DNA of 64,000 nt, taken from Pyxicephalus adspersus. Taxonomy: Eukaryota > Chordata > Amphibia > Anura > Pyxicephalidae. Below, one piece after another: positions 1 to 11,274 of the stretch. Location of the stretch: assembly GCF_032062135.1 (NCBI RefSeq), contig NC_092862.1, positions 64,723,187 to 64,787,186 on the forward strand. The letters run 5' to 3'. Below the pieces are notes generated by a model. It was not told where the DNA came from, did no database searches, and saw only the letters and a list, made by a program, of their open reading frames with translations. How positions within the stretch are numbered: the stretch's first letter is position 1; each line of letters begins with the position of its first letter. Both the position numbers and the translations under genes were made by a program.

Positions 1-1870
1 AAAATACTTTTGTTTCTCTTTCACTAAAAGTTTAAGCATGCATTAAACTATAGTATTTTTAAAGTATGCACACAAAGTATTGAAGCTTTCTGTTCCCATA
101 TTTTGTAAATCAGTGACTTAAAATCCCTCTTGACATTTACTGAGATACCATCAGGAATAAATTAAATAAACTGAAGTTGTAACTTTTTCCTCCTTTAGTC
201 ACATTAGAAAAAAATGGATTAAATTTGTGTTAATGACATTCATTCGATATCAGCTTGAGAAGCTTCTGAAATCAATCATATTTAATTCACATGTGCAGTT
301 TACTACAATGGACCTCTTTCATCATCTACATTTGATCTGATTTAAGCAGAACTCCAGAACTTTTGTATATAAATACAAAAATGATATGATGCAAACAAAA
401 GTCTGTTGACTTAGGCCCTAAGTATGGCAGATCATGTTTACTCATGGTCAGTGATGGCCAGCATATGTTGGCTCAGAAAAAAAATTTAAATCCTGAGCTA
501 ATTATAGATTTAGTTAATCCTACCAGAAAGTCCATATTGGTATTATATTTTACAGAAATTCTAGTATAATGAGTTGTCTTCATTTAGGAAAGGTTATATG
601 CCAATGTAAACGATTTCTGCTTCTCAGAGACATTAAAATGTGTTCTGCATTTAAACATTTTAAATACGTTTGACAAGTAATAAATATGAAATGGCCGTCT
701 GCCATCTCAATAATGAATCAATGTGAATTTAAACGACTATTTTAAAGTGAATCATCACAAGTGCATATCTAAATATAACATGGTTCTCCTTAATGACATT
801 CTAGTGGCTGAGTGATGTTTGCATCTTGTAGTAATCAAGTGGGAGAGAAGCTTTGAAAATGACTCACTAACAGCCCCTCAATTCCTTTCATGGTTACTAA
901 GTTTCTCATTTAAATGCTCTGATTCCAAATCAGTATTTTGGGAATAATAATTAGAAAGATATAAAGTAATATCAAGTTTATTACTAACAGAGAACAAATA
1001 TGAATAAACAAAGTGGCATCAAAGAAGGAATCTGTCAAAATAATTTAATTAAAATCGATAAAAAGACCTAATGAAGTCACGAAAAGATTATGGAATAGCC
1101 ATGAAGACTTTGGTTTGGGGCAATTTGTTTTTATTTTCATTTTTTGGTTATCACATTTTTGTCTCTGTAAAAGCCTAAAAGAAATAATATTTGATAGAAA
1201 AATTGACAAATAAAATATTTTTTGGTAAATTATATACTTAAAAATTACTCTTTATGAATTCATTCTAATTGTACAGAATGATGCTACATTTAGTAAAATC
1301 CGATTTCACAAAGGTGTACACAGGTTTAGCTAAATACAATGAAATTTAATTAAAATGTACATTCCTGATTTGTCTTTGATTTGCACAAGTCACAGTAAAA
1401 TAAACATATATAAGAATTTTGTGAATGAACACTAATTTTGCATCAGTTGGAAAGTTTACTATTAAGATAAACAGCTGGTACACCTTTAAAGTTGATGAAT
1501 ATTCTCTCTGCTGCTTCTTTTGCAAAATGTACTCTGTCTGCATAAAGATCTTGCTACTAAGAATAAACTATTTGCAACACTTTTTTCAGTTTCACACCCA
1601 TGCTTGGCAATAACATGCACAATACCTTAATGAACAGTAATGCACTATGCATAAGTACCATTTATTTTGACTGGGGGCATACACTCTTTAATGCTACTAG
1701 GTGACCTTTTTCCATGCCCAGCAATGTATGTGCTTTCCACAGGCTGACAATGTTTGTAGCCTGACATTATCATGGCCAGCTGAATACATCAATACCAAGC
1801 TAAGGAGCACTTCTTTGTGACCTTTAGAAAGGTGCACAATCAGCACCATATGTTAAAGTGTTCATATCGG
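1..1870. other. AT-rich non-coding stretch
   Basis: No repeat family, RNA gene or convincing exon was recognised. The only open frames are about 60 codons and look like chance frames in AT-rich DNA. Confidence 0.5.
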
Positions 1871-1873
1871 GAT

Positions 1874-2088
1874 GATTATTAAAGCTCTCCAAGACTGGAG
1901 AATGTAAACTATCATGGGGGTGCCTGGAAAATTTGGCAAACCAGGAATAGATTTCTTAAAAACATTTTTTATTTGACAAATGCTTTCAATCCTGGACAAA
2001 ATCCAGGTTTGGTGTATCACATAAATGAAATTAGAATCAGGTGTTCCTGAATAGGTGCCAGTTATTAAAACTTCTTTGAATCAGGTCC
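1874..2088. repeat. Hairpin element, diverged subfamily
   Basis: Starts with ATTAAAGCTCTCCAAGACTGG, like the common hairpin element of this window, then has the ACTATCATGGG variant also seen at 17235-17457. Its right part (AGAATCAGGTGTTCCTGAAT, near 2034) recurs near 14605-14625. Eroded; the right boundary is approximate. Confidence 0.5.
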
Positions 2089-2091
2089 ACT

Positions 2092-2318
2092 GGGCCTTAT
2101 TTATTAAAGCTCCCCAAGGCTGGGGAAGATACAATTTTATCAGTAAACCTGGGTAATCCGAAAAACATGGAATAGATCTGGTCCAGAATTGAAAACATTT
2201 GCTTACAAATAGCAAATGACTTTTTGGAAATCCATTCCAGGTCTGCTGGATTATCCAGGTTCTCCAATTAAAGTGTATTTGCTCAGCAGTCTTGGAGAGC
2301 TTTAATAAATCAGGCCCG
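2092..2318. mobile_element. Hairpin MITE, full-length copy
   Basis: The left end GGGCCTTATTTATTAAAGC and right end GCTTTAATAAATCAGGCCC are inverted copies. The interior (TCCATTCCAGGTCTGCTGGA on one side, AAAACATGGAATAGATCTGG on the other) continues the palindrome, so the whole element can fold into one long hairpin. It is one of at least nine related copies in the window and encodes nothing. A copy at 22203 has 8-bp target duplications, which suggests hAT-type mobilisation. Confidence 0.8.
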
Positions 2319-3252
2319 TTGTGTCACTTTTGAAAACAAACAAAAGGTTTATCTCAAGTGCCATTAAGACTTTTATTGTGATTTACATATTTTAAGTGAA
2401 GTCAGGTATACATTAAAATTTCCAGTATGTCAAAAGCCTTACTTTTAAAATATTTGTACATAATACAATATATTTTGCTTTTTTTGTTGGTTGCGTTTGA
2501 ATCCTTTGGTATGTAATAAATTACTGGGGTGCCAAAATTTTAGCATATACTCATTCATTATACAACTGTTTAATTAAAATGTACCCTCTGGGATTCTATT
2601 ATGTGTTGTGCATTATGAAAATTAGTCTGATCCTGACCCTGTTTGTAAACTGTGTTTTAAACTAAAAGATCATCAAGAATTTCAACAAGTTTTTTTTCTG
2701 ATACATTGTTGTACAAGTCCTCACTATTACTTTAAAGTGATTAGAGAGCTGACAGTTTAAAAAATAAATGTGTGTTCCCAAGCAGAAGATAGACAGGTTT
2801 AAAAACAGAAGACACAAAGTGTGAGCAAAACTCAGACTGCTATAGCTAATTAAAAAAGGTTATGATTAAAACTATCAACTAAACTATAAAACTAACAATG
2901 TAACTTAACTTTCAACATATCAGTATCAATGCAACTATTTATTTTTCCATGCACTCGTGTTCTGTTTCATTATATCTCTGAAGGTTTTTGTTGTATCTAC
3001 TGTATTTATATATGAAATTAAAATTGTTGCTTGATGCTATGGGGGTGCAAATACAAAAAAATTGGGGAGTACTCAATTGTGTTTATGGAGAACATTTGGA
3101 ACATTGCATGTGTCCAATTATACTTAAGTTAACATGTGTACACATTCTTTACTAGGATTTAGATTTGATTTTACTGGGAAAATCTTAACATAATATAATA
3201 AATATACTATTTTACATAAAACAATTTAATAAATAAAAATAATAGAATAAAA
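2319..3252. other. AT-rich non-coding stretch
   Basis: No gene or recognised repeat seen. Ends in A/T-rich low-complexity sequence (about 3190-3252) next to the Penelope-like element. Confidence 0.45.
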
Positions 3253-3307
3253 TAGGATTACAGTAGGTGTAGGAGGTCAGGGAATTAAGGTGTACATGGG
3301 ATCATGC
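3253..3307. repeat. Short inverted repeat, left copy (partner 5561-5614)
   Basis: This segment (GGATTACAGTAGGTGTAGGA onward) is the inverted copy of 5561-5614 with few differences. The pair brackets the left terminal repeat of the Penelope-like element. It may be a piece of the element's own end that was copied in inverse orientation. Confidence 0.7.
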
Positions 3308-3621
3308 TAGATAGATCTGGTTAGGTGCCAAGCCTTAAACGTCCAAACACATGGACTCCATGGTATAGTCAAAAGGATAAGAAGAGAAGAGGAGAGAAAA
3401 GAAGGCTTTAGGCACAAAGAGAAGATTCATATTTTTATAAAAAATATAATTGCTTTATTAGTCAAATTTAAAAAATAATATCTAACTGGTGCACGAGTAA
3501 AACATGATATAAAAACATAACATATGCAGTTGTTTGATATGGTACTAAACATTACGTTAGAACTGTAGAGAATATTTACAAACTTGTGTAAGTAATCAGG
3601 GTCAAATACAGAGTCTCATCC

Positions 3622-3656
3622 TGACGCATTTAACCTAAGAAGGCTTCCTCAGGGGA
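3622..3656 (-). ncRNA. Decayed hammerhead-like ribozyme motif in the PLE left arm
   Basis: On the minus strand: CCCCTGAGGA, a short stem AGCCTTCTTAGGTT, then AAATGCGTCAGG. CUGANGA is the hammerhead core and AAA-N4-UC resembles the stem III/cleavage segment. The G expected before AAA is a T, so activity is unlikely. The other arm keeps GGCGAAACGC. Confidence 0.5.
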
Positions 3657-3731
3657 TATTTTTGAGGCCGACAGACCCACACTATAATGGTTGAAAATAC
3701 AGTGGTTACGTTATCGTATTCAGTCAATTAA

Positions 3732-4265
3732 CCCCCCAAGCGGTAACCCAGAGTGTTATTTGGTGTAAAAAAAAGTTGCTAAGAGCGGTAACTCCGAGTC
3801 CCACTTAAGGTAGCTAAACCAATGTAAAACGATAGTAAATACAGTCTTACCTGATCCGCCAGCATCTTCCTTTGCGATCCCCCTCTTCTTTCTTCCTTTC
3901 CCCGGCGTCTTCCGCATCTGATGAGTCACTGGTGATGTCGGTACGTGCGGAAGTTCCGTTTAGGGCGTGGCATGAAATTCAAACCTATTTGTATTGCATT
4001 CAATACAAAATAACTGTATTGAATGCAATACAGTGGATTTATATGTGTAAAGGCAGTACATTGTCTTTCATGAACATTAATTTTACAGTATATTATATAA
4101 TAATATGAGTATAATTTTTTTTTTTATTTAAAATTTGTTTTTTTATTTAATTTATTATTTTGACATTATTTTGTATTTCAAACTGTATTATACTCATACT
4201 ATTGTATTATACTGTAATATAATGAAAAACAATGTACCGCTTTTAGACATAAATCCGGACAGAAT
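3732..4265. mobile_element. TTAA-flanked non-autonomous element nested in the PLE arm
   Basis: TTAA occurs at 3728-3731 and 4266-4269. Removing the element restores continuity with the other PLE arm (GTCAATTAA then CTTAGTAAGGCTAAC versus GTCAATTAAGCGAGGCTAAC), so this is a clean insertion. TTAA target use is typical of piggyBac-type transposons. It has a GC-rich core (CTTACCTGATCCGCCAGCAT, GATGAGTCACTGGTGATGTC) shared with the element at 25612-26090 and, inverted, with 26262-26589. It also has an internal inverted repeat TTGTATTGCATTCAATACA / TGTATTGAATGCAATACA. No transposase is present. The two ends are not good inverted repeats of each other, so it may be a composite. Confidence 0.75.
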
Positions 4266-5560
4266 TTAACTTAGTAAGGCTAACAAATTAAAACTATTTT
4301 TTACAGATAATCGTAAGTTCTAATACAGTGATTTGACAAAATTGTATACAATATGCTCCTAATACAAGGCTTCCCAGTAGAATATTTCACTGTACCCATG
4401 CAAAATATAAACATTTAAGTTTTTGCTGTATGTTAATAGTAATAAATACAAATATAAAGTATACAACTTACATATCAAAGCCCACATAAATCGAATTTTG
4501 TCTGTTAAAGGATATATGGCTTTCAAGTATATTAAAATATAGAAGAAAGGACTATTGTTACAAATTGGATGTTGTAGGATAAATTATTTATTAAGAAAAT
4601 AAAATGATCAAAAATTTGACTTACAGTTTTATGACTGATTTTTCAATTCACCAAACTGCTATGAAGATAATCAGCTTGCAATGGTTATGTTACAGTGATT
4701 ACAAATTAAAGGGGGAAAGGTATAGAAAAGAAGGTGGTATCATAGAGGTCGTTCAGGTCTAAGAGAAACAAGTAATTTAAGCACAATTACTTATTTCCTT
4801 TGATGTATACCAACAGAAGCTCTCCAACAAGTATTCAAGAAAGGGGGGTATTATGGAGAATCATAGAATTGGAATAAGGTCTAAAGTTTCAATTGAAGAG
4901 TACAATTCATTAAAGTTAAGAGTAAAGTACATTATTGTGCTTAATTGTGTCCCATAAACAGGACAAGGGGACAAACTATCTTACCTGTATGATATTTTAG
5001 GGTTGTAACAATTAGGATTGAAGATTTTAGTTGTTCATATTAACTATTATTATAGAACTGGAGGTTATTAATAGAACTGGAAGCTTGGAAAGTAATATAG
5101 CTTCAGACTTTCAATCTATTAGAAAGAAAATTATTAGAGGTATGTGAGTGAAGTACATCTTGTTATTTACAGAATAAATCATATGTGATCCAAGAAAAGC
5201 GAGTTGTACTTACATAAATGGAGGGTATATGGGGTGAGGAGGTTTTAAAGATGATAAGGTAATGAAGGGGTTAATTGAATCAGTTCATAATGAGAAATGC
5301 AATAAAAAGAATATGAGGAGTATCGGTTAATCCAAGGTGATTATTAGAGGGATGACCGCTGCTTAGCAGTTATAGAATAATACAGCTACTTACTTCTTCA
5401 TTGGTGGTATGTGGGATGAAGCAGAGTGTCCGCAATCAGCCACAGGGGGACTGGATCTGTGGGCACGCTGTTCTATATATAGTAAGGCTATAGTAAGGTA
5501 TATTACGCTGCAAGGTGGCTGTGCACGTGCGCCTAGCTATGGCTCCCACCAGCTATCAGG

Positions 5561-5614
5561 CATGATCCCATGTACAACTTAATTCCCTGACCCCCTACAC
5601 CTACTGTGATCCTA
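5561..5614. repeat. Short inverted repeat, right copy (partner 3253-3307)
   Basis: CATGATCCCATGTACAACTT onward, inverted relative to 3253-3307. It lies at the junction between the left PLE arm and the coding body. Confidence 0.7.
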
Positions 5615-5639
5615 ATATTCTTTAGGGGCACAATTAAGA

Positions 5640-8600
5640 GGCCCCTTCTTTCTCCCCCCATCAGTCGGTAATTAAACTATATATTTCATTAATTATCATC
5701 CAAAATGGACATCCTAGATTCAAACTGGTAAAGATTTTATGTCACAAATTCAAGAAAATTGTCTTTACCTTTTAAAATATGATGAACAAAAAATTAAATC
5801 ATTGAACCAAAAATTCTAAATTTGAAAGGAAATCCACCATTTATTGGCATATAAAGTTTTTGGAAAAATACATTCTTGAGAAATGTAATCCAGTCGGACT
5901 AGGAATCCAATTATTTCCAACCATTAAAAACACAGAACCAATAAAATCTGACTCAGCCCTGAATAATTGTTCTGAGGCATTAATGCACATTCTGATCCAT
6001 CATTATAAGAATGAGCTTATTCTACTGAATCAAGAAATATCCAATATGTACGCACAAAACTCAGAAACAATTAATTTGTGATGTTTAAGGAAAGATATAG
6101 TACCCTGAAATCCTACTTAGAACGCTTTAACACTGATCTCTTCAATAAAAAGGAAACAAAATTTCAACTTCACTAAAAGGAAAGCTTATAAATGTGACTC
6201 ATTCACTTATAAACAACAACCTCCACCCCCTGCTAGTAAGATGGAACCTGCATCACAACACCAATCCCCCGGTTCCATACATGCACAGAATCCCCATGCA
6301 ATTCCATCCATACGGGGCTCACAAAGACCTTCATCTGCCTCTCAGGAACATACTTATTCTTCACAATCTAAAGATCACTCTTCACATACTCACTCTTACA
6401 TACCCACCCCAAACCTCATGAGATCTCTCACTCACAATCATCTTCATCCAACATCCATCAAGGTCTTAAAAGACAAATGAATGACACCAGTCCCACATCC
6501 ATAGACCATTCTAAACGTAGACCATCCATTATCACACCCACCAACATTACCACTTATGACGATGACCTACCCCTAGACATTGAGATTCCTCAAGATATTC
6601 CCCCATCCTCCCAACAAAGGGGAGAGGAACATCCCAATTTTCACACATCAGCCCGCACATCTTCTCCTGAATTTCTTACACTACCTACCCCACCTGTCCC
6701 CCAAACAACCAATCCAGGCCTGTCCCCAAGAGTAGGAAGTCTTTTTTAGACCTCCACCCCCCACCATTCCCATTTCCAACACAAAGAGCCAAATGGACAC
6801 ATATCTGACCAAAGTGAAGACAACAAATGAGATTTAGAGATTATTAATCTATTATCTCATACACTCACAACAGATGAGAAGGAACTTTTGAAACTTTGCT
6901 TAACTTTTTGCCCACCCACAAACCTCAATAAATTTTAATTAGTTAAGGATATGAATCTCTTCTATTAGAAACCTCACCCTTAAAGTTATGTTTGACAAAA
7001 CAGCTAAGACAGATCAATTCAAACTGCTATCTGAGTATAATCAGTTCAATATACAGGATTTTAAAAACCTTAAAATACTACATGAGAGAATAAAGCACAA
7101 GATCCTAGTGGTCATACTATACAGGACTCTATACAGAATCCTTTTACACACACCATCCTTCTAAGATGTCCCAAATCATCCTTTTTTCCTCTTTCCATGC
7201 AATATCCCCACATCCATACATTCCTAAATTTGGTAACTCAAGACATCACCAAACTACAGACTAATCCAACGATAAGATCAGACCATCTTACGAGATCATC
7301 TCAACAACGTAAATAAACAATAAAGAGATCATCATCAAGCCCTCAGATGAGGGGGTAACATAGTGGTTCTCGACAATGAACATATATGTTATAACATCTT
7401 GTGAACAACTGTGAATGTTAAAAAAACATTCTATATACCACCACTGAACAATATCACAACAAATATTACGCATTAATTAATCAGGCCTTTCAACTAGGTA
7501 CAATAGATAAAAATGATGGAATATCTGAATATAAAATTTCCCACCACACCAACTTGTTATTCACTTCCCAAAGTGAATAAAGACCCCCACAATCCATCTG
7601 GTCATCTCATCATATTCGGTGTGGGATCAATATCATCCAATGCGAGCAAGCTGGTGGACGCTTATTTGAGACCTATCTTAACCACCCTCCCCTCCTATTT
7701 GAGAGACACGCTTGAACTTCCAAACAAGGGGTAGTGAGAGGCACACGGTGTGCACCGACTTACGTTAATTTTTATCTATGCGATTGGGAATGAAACTGTT
7801 CCTTAAGCCCAAATTATGCAACTACAAACAATACATACTGAATTGGAAATGATACATGGACGATATTTTTATCATCTGGACTGGATTATTAATATTATTA
7901 CAAGAGTTTTTTTCAGAACTACAAAATAACGAATATAATCTTAAATTCACATTGTTCCACCACCATGAAAAGGTTCCATTTCTAGACTCATATATACGTA
8001 TCACTCCCACTGGGAGTATTGACCCCATTTTATACAGAAAGGACACAGCAGGAAACACTATCCTGCATATGCAAATGCCCACCCTCTTCCCCTAAAACAA
8101 AGTTTTCCTTTATCACAATACTTGAGATTGACACGGATTGACTCAGATCTGATGCATTTTAAAAAAGAAGCTTTAGCCCTCAGGAACAGACTCCTAAGAA
8201 GGGGCTATGGTCATAAACTTCTGAAAAAATCAGAAAGTCTTAACATCTTATCATCAAACCCTACTAAACCAAAGTAAACAACCTTCATGTGAAGATGACA
8301 GTAAGAATTATCACCACATTTAGCGATCAACACAAGGAAGTCAACAAAATACTTAAGAAACATTGGAATATCTTTCTTAGTGATCAAAACACCTCAAAAT
8401 TTTGCAAAAAATATCCAAACATCACCTATCGCAAATCATCTTCCCTTAGGGATGTTCCAGTAGTCATTATTCAGAAACATTCACTATAACTGATGACAAC
8501 CCAGGCATACATAGATGTGGAAAATGTCCCCAATGCCCATGGCTTAACAAACAATCTTTCGAACAATCTCTGATTCTCCCTAACAACTAGAAGCATAAAA

Positions 8601-8960
8601 TCAAACAACATATTAACTGTCTGACCACTGGAGTTATTTATATAATATTCTGCATTCTGTGGCAGATTTTATATAGGTAAAACCAAAAGAACATTACGCA
8701 AACGGATGTATGAACATCTATATCTAATTAAAAAGCGATAATGACTACGCCAGTAAGCCACCATGTAGGCACGGTCCACAACTTTGATAATAGTGTCATT
8801 TCCTTCTCAGTACCGGAGAAAAACCCCCCAATCCTAGAGGTGGGGATAAAGCCATTCTCTAATCAGAAACAAAATGGATTTACTACTTAAATGCTACAAA
8901 TCCCCTGGGCTTAAACGATAAATTGTCATATAAACCTTTTCCATGGATACATCTATAGCA
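5640..8960 (+). pseudogene. Penelope-like element reverse transcriptase / GIY-YIG endonuclease, degraded
   Basis: PLEs move by target-primed reverse transcription using an RT related to telomerase joined to a GIY-YIG nuclease. Pieces in order across several frames: an N-terminal Pro/Ser-rich part (6194-6750); KPSD then VVL-DNEHYV-like sequence near 7340-7390; YSLPKVNKDPHNPSG then GVGSISSNASKLVDAYLRP (7558-7670); the catalytic YMDDIFIIW (7852-7880); VPFLDSYIRI (7972-8001); an RRGYG region near 8200; CGKCPQCPW (8520-8545), the Cys-rich linker; and a frameshifted GIY-YIG-like VIYIIFCI / FYIGKTKRTLRKRM (8628-8715). Family resemblance is closest to Neptune/Poseidon-type PLEs, which is a judgement from memory. 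Many stops and frameshifts make it non-functional. Confidence 0.8.
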
Positions 8961-9499
8961 ATCTTTTACAACAATATATACAAAAATTTTGTTCATTTAT
9001 TCACTCATTATTATCAGTTCATTAACTTGATATATCTTTGTTAGCCTGCCTCTTTTTAGTCTTATCTTATTTATACCTCTACCTGTTGTTAAGCCCCTCT
9101 TCCCCCTTTTCGCACCACCCCCCTATTTTCTATATACAAACTATTTGTATACCTTCCTATACAATTTACATTATATGTTATCTACTATTTATGATATAAT
9201 TATTATGATTATGTTACCAATCTACCCTACGCTACTGTATTATCCTTGTTATCACATCTATCGTTTACAATGTGATAACTTGTATTCCTATTCCTTGTAT
9301 GGTCCTGGTCTTTTAAGGAGTATGACTTCCTAATATCAATAGTTACCTTCTAAATTGCCTATATCCCCTTCCAACAATGTTAAATTCACTCCCATTCTAG
9401 TACTAAACATATATGATTGTATCACACAAGTAATCCATTCTAAGCATCTATTATTCTAGCATATCCCCTATATAACGTTGATCTTTCTTCCCTGGTTTC

Positions 9500-9690
9500 A
9501 TAGGTCCTACGAGGGACGGGAGGCCCCCACACGGCTGTGTGAAGGTCACTTGGGTTAACAGCACTGTTCAGTGTAGTACTTGTCAAAAATCCCCCCTCCC
9601 TCGTTAGGGCATCGTTTTGTGTAACGCTGCCCTGGACCCCCCCTGAGGAAGCATGTCCTCCGCTTCACCGGCAGGTGAGGACACTGGAAG
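9500..9690 (+). other. GC-rich structured segment downstream of the PLE nuclease
   Basis: CCTACGAGGGACGGGAGG (9506-9523) can pair with CCTCCCTCGTTAGG (9595-9608). Further on, CCCCCTGAGGAAGC is followed by GTCCTC...GAGGAC pairing (about 9655-9690). It resembles the start of a hammerhead core, but no GAAA follows. It stands out from the AT-rich surroundings. Confidence 0.4.
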
Positions 9691-9901
9691 GACAGAGTAG
9701 AACATTTATAAATATTTAAATTTGAGGCACACCCACTAGGTGACTACTCCAAGCTTTCAGTACCTCCCACTTTTTTCCTATGGAACATCTGAGCTAACGA
9801 GTGCGCACACACACTTAGAATCCTGACACTTTCTCCTTTGGGTGGAAGTTCGCTTCCTATCCAACTTTAGAGGCATCGGTGCACCTGCACTGTAGCTGGG
9901 C

Positions 9902-11274
9902 GTATTATTCTATAATCACTAAGCAGCGGTCATCCCTCTGATAATCACCTTGGATTAACTGATACTCCGCATATTCTTTATATTGCAGAGTTCATTTCTC
10001 ATTATGAACTTACACAATTAACCCCTTCATTATTCTGTATATACCAAGATGCACTTTACTCACATACCTCTATTAATTATCTTTCTAAAAGATTGAATTT
10101 CTGAAGCTACTTTACTTTCCAAGCTTCCAGTTCTATTAATAACCTCATGGACAACTAATATCCTCAATCTTAATTGTGAGAATCCTAAAAAAATCATACA
10201 GGTAAGATAGTTTGTCCCCAATTTTGGGATAACCATTATAATATGATATATACAAATATACGTTTCTAGTAAACATTTTCTAATTTGTCCCATTTATGGG
10301 ACACAATTAGGCACAATATTTACTTGTACTTCAATTGAATCTTTAGACATTATTCCCATTTTATGATCTCCATAATACCCCCCTTTCTTCTGTTGGAATA
10401 CATCAAAGGAATTGTTCTTACATTACTTGTTTCTCTTGGACGTAAATTACCTCTATGACACCACCTTCTTTTCTATTCCTTTCCTCCTTGAATTAGTAAT
10501 CACTGTAACATAACCAGTGCATCTTCATAGCAGTTTGTTGAATTGAAAAATCAGTCATAAAACTGTAAGTCAGTTTTTTGATCACTTTATTTACCTATAA
10601 TTTATCCTACAACATCCAATCAGTAAACAAAAGTCCTTTCTTCTATATTTGAATATATTTGAAAGCCATATATCCTTTAACAGACAAAATTCAATTTATG
10701 TGGGCTTTTATATGTATGTTATATACTTTATATCTGTATTTATTTATATTAACATATACCAAAAACTTAAATGTTTATATTATTATAATATTATTACATT
10801 GGTACAGTGAAATATACTATTAGAAAGCCTTGTATTAAGAGCATATTGTATACAGTTTTGCAAAATCACTGTATTGGAGCTTACAATTATCTGTAAAAAA
10901 TAGTTTTAATTAGTTAGCCTCGCTTAATTGACTGAATACGATAATGTAACCACTGTATTTTTAACCATTATAGTGTGGGTCTCTCGGCCTCAAAAAAATC
11001 TTTAGGCGAAACGCTTAGGGATAAGACTCGCTATTTGACCCTGATTACTTACACAAGTTTGTAAATGATCTCCAAAGTTCTAAAATAATGTTTAGTACCA
11101 TATCAAACAATTGCATATGTATGTTTTTATATCATAATTTACTTAAGCATCAATTAGATATTATTTTTTAAATTTGACTAATAAAGCAATTATATTTTTT
11201 TATAAAAATATGAATCTTCCCTTTGTGCCTAAAAAAGCCTTCTTTTCTCTCCTCTTCTCTTCTTATCCTTTTGA
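9902..11274 (+). mobile_element. Penelope-like element, right inverted terminal repeat
   Basis: Inverted partner of 3369-5385. It lies 3' of the RT/endonuclease body, in the same sense. It contains a damaged hammerhead-like core (about 10990-11030) and ends with AATAAAG (11180), about 55 bp, then AAAAAAGCCTTCTTTTCTC. The same tail arrangement recurs at 31204-31260 and 61227-61290. The outer end is at CTTATCCTTTTGA (11274). Confidence 0.8.
10990..11032 (+). ncRNA. Truncated hammerhead-like motif in the PLE right arm
   Basis: Keeps TTTAGGCGAAACGCTTAGGG, matching the 3' half of the hammerhead-like core. The CTGAGGAAGCC half present in the left arm has been deleted, leaving a run of A. Not functional. 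Confidence 0.45.

Larger units (their letters stand above)
3369..5385 (-). mobile_element. Penelope-like element, left inverted terminal repeat
   Basis: Reads on the minus strand as the partner of 9902-11274. The outer ends are TCAAAAGGATAAGAAGAGAA here and its complement at 11274; the inner ends match around GATGACCGCTGC (5351) and GCAGCGGTCATC (9922). About 1.4 kb is shared once the nested TTAA-flanked element (3732-4265) is removed. PLEs are known to carry terminal repeats in direct or inverted orientation. The arm holds a hammerhead-like core at 3622-3655. Divergence between arms, including small deletions, shows the copy is old. Confidence 0.8.

Noticed and set aside
9640..9700. Another hammerhead at CCCCCTGAGGAAGC
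   Set aside because: No GAAA or cleavage segment follows, and the stem sequence differs; kept only as a structured segment.
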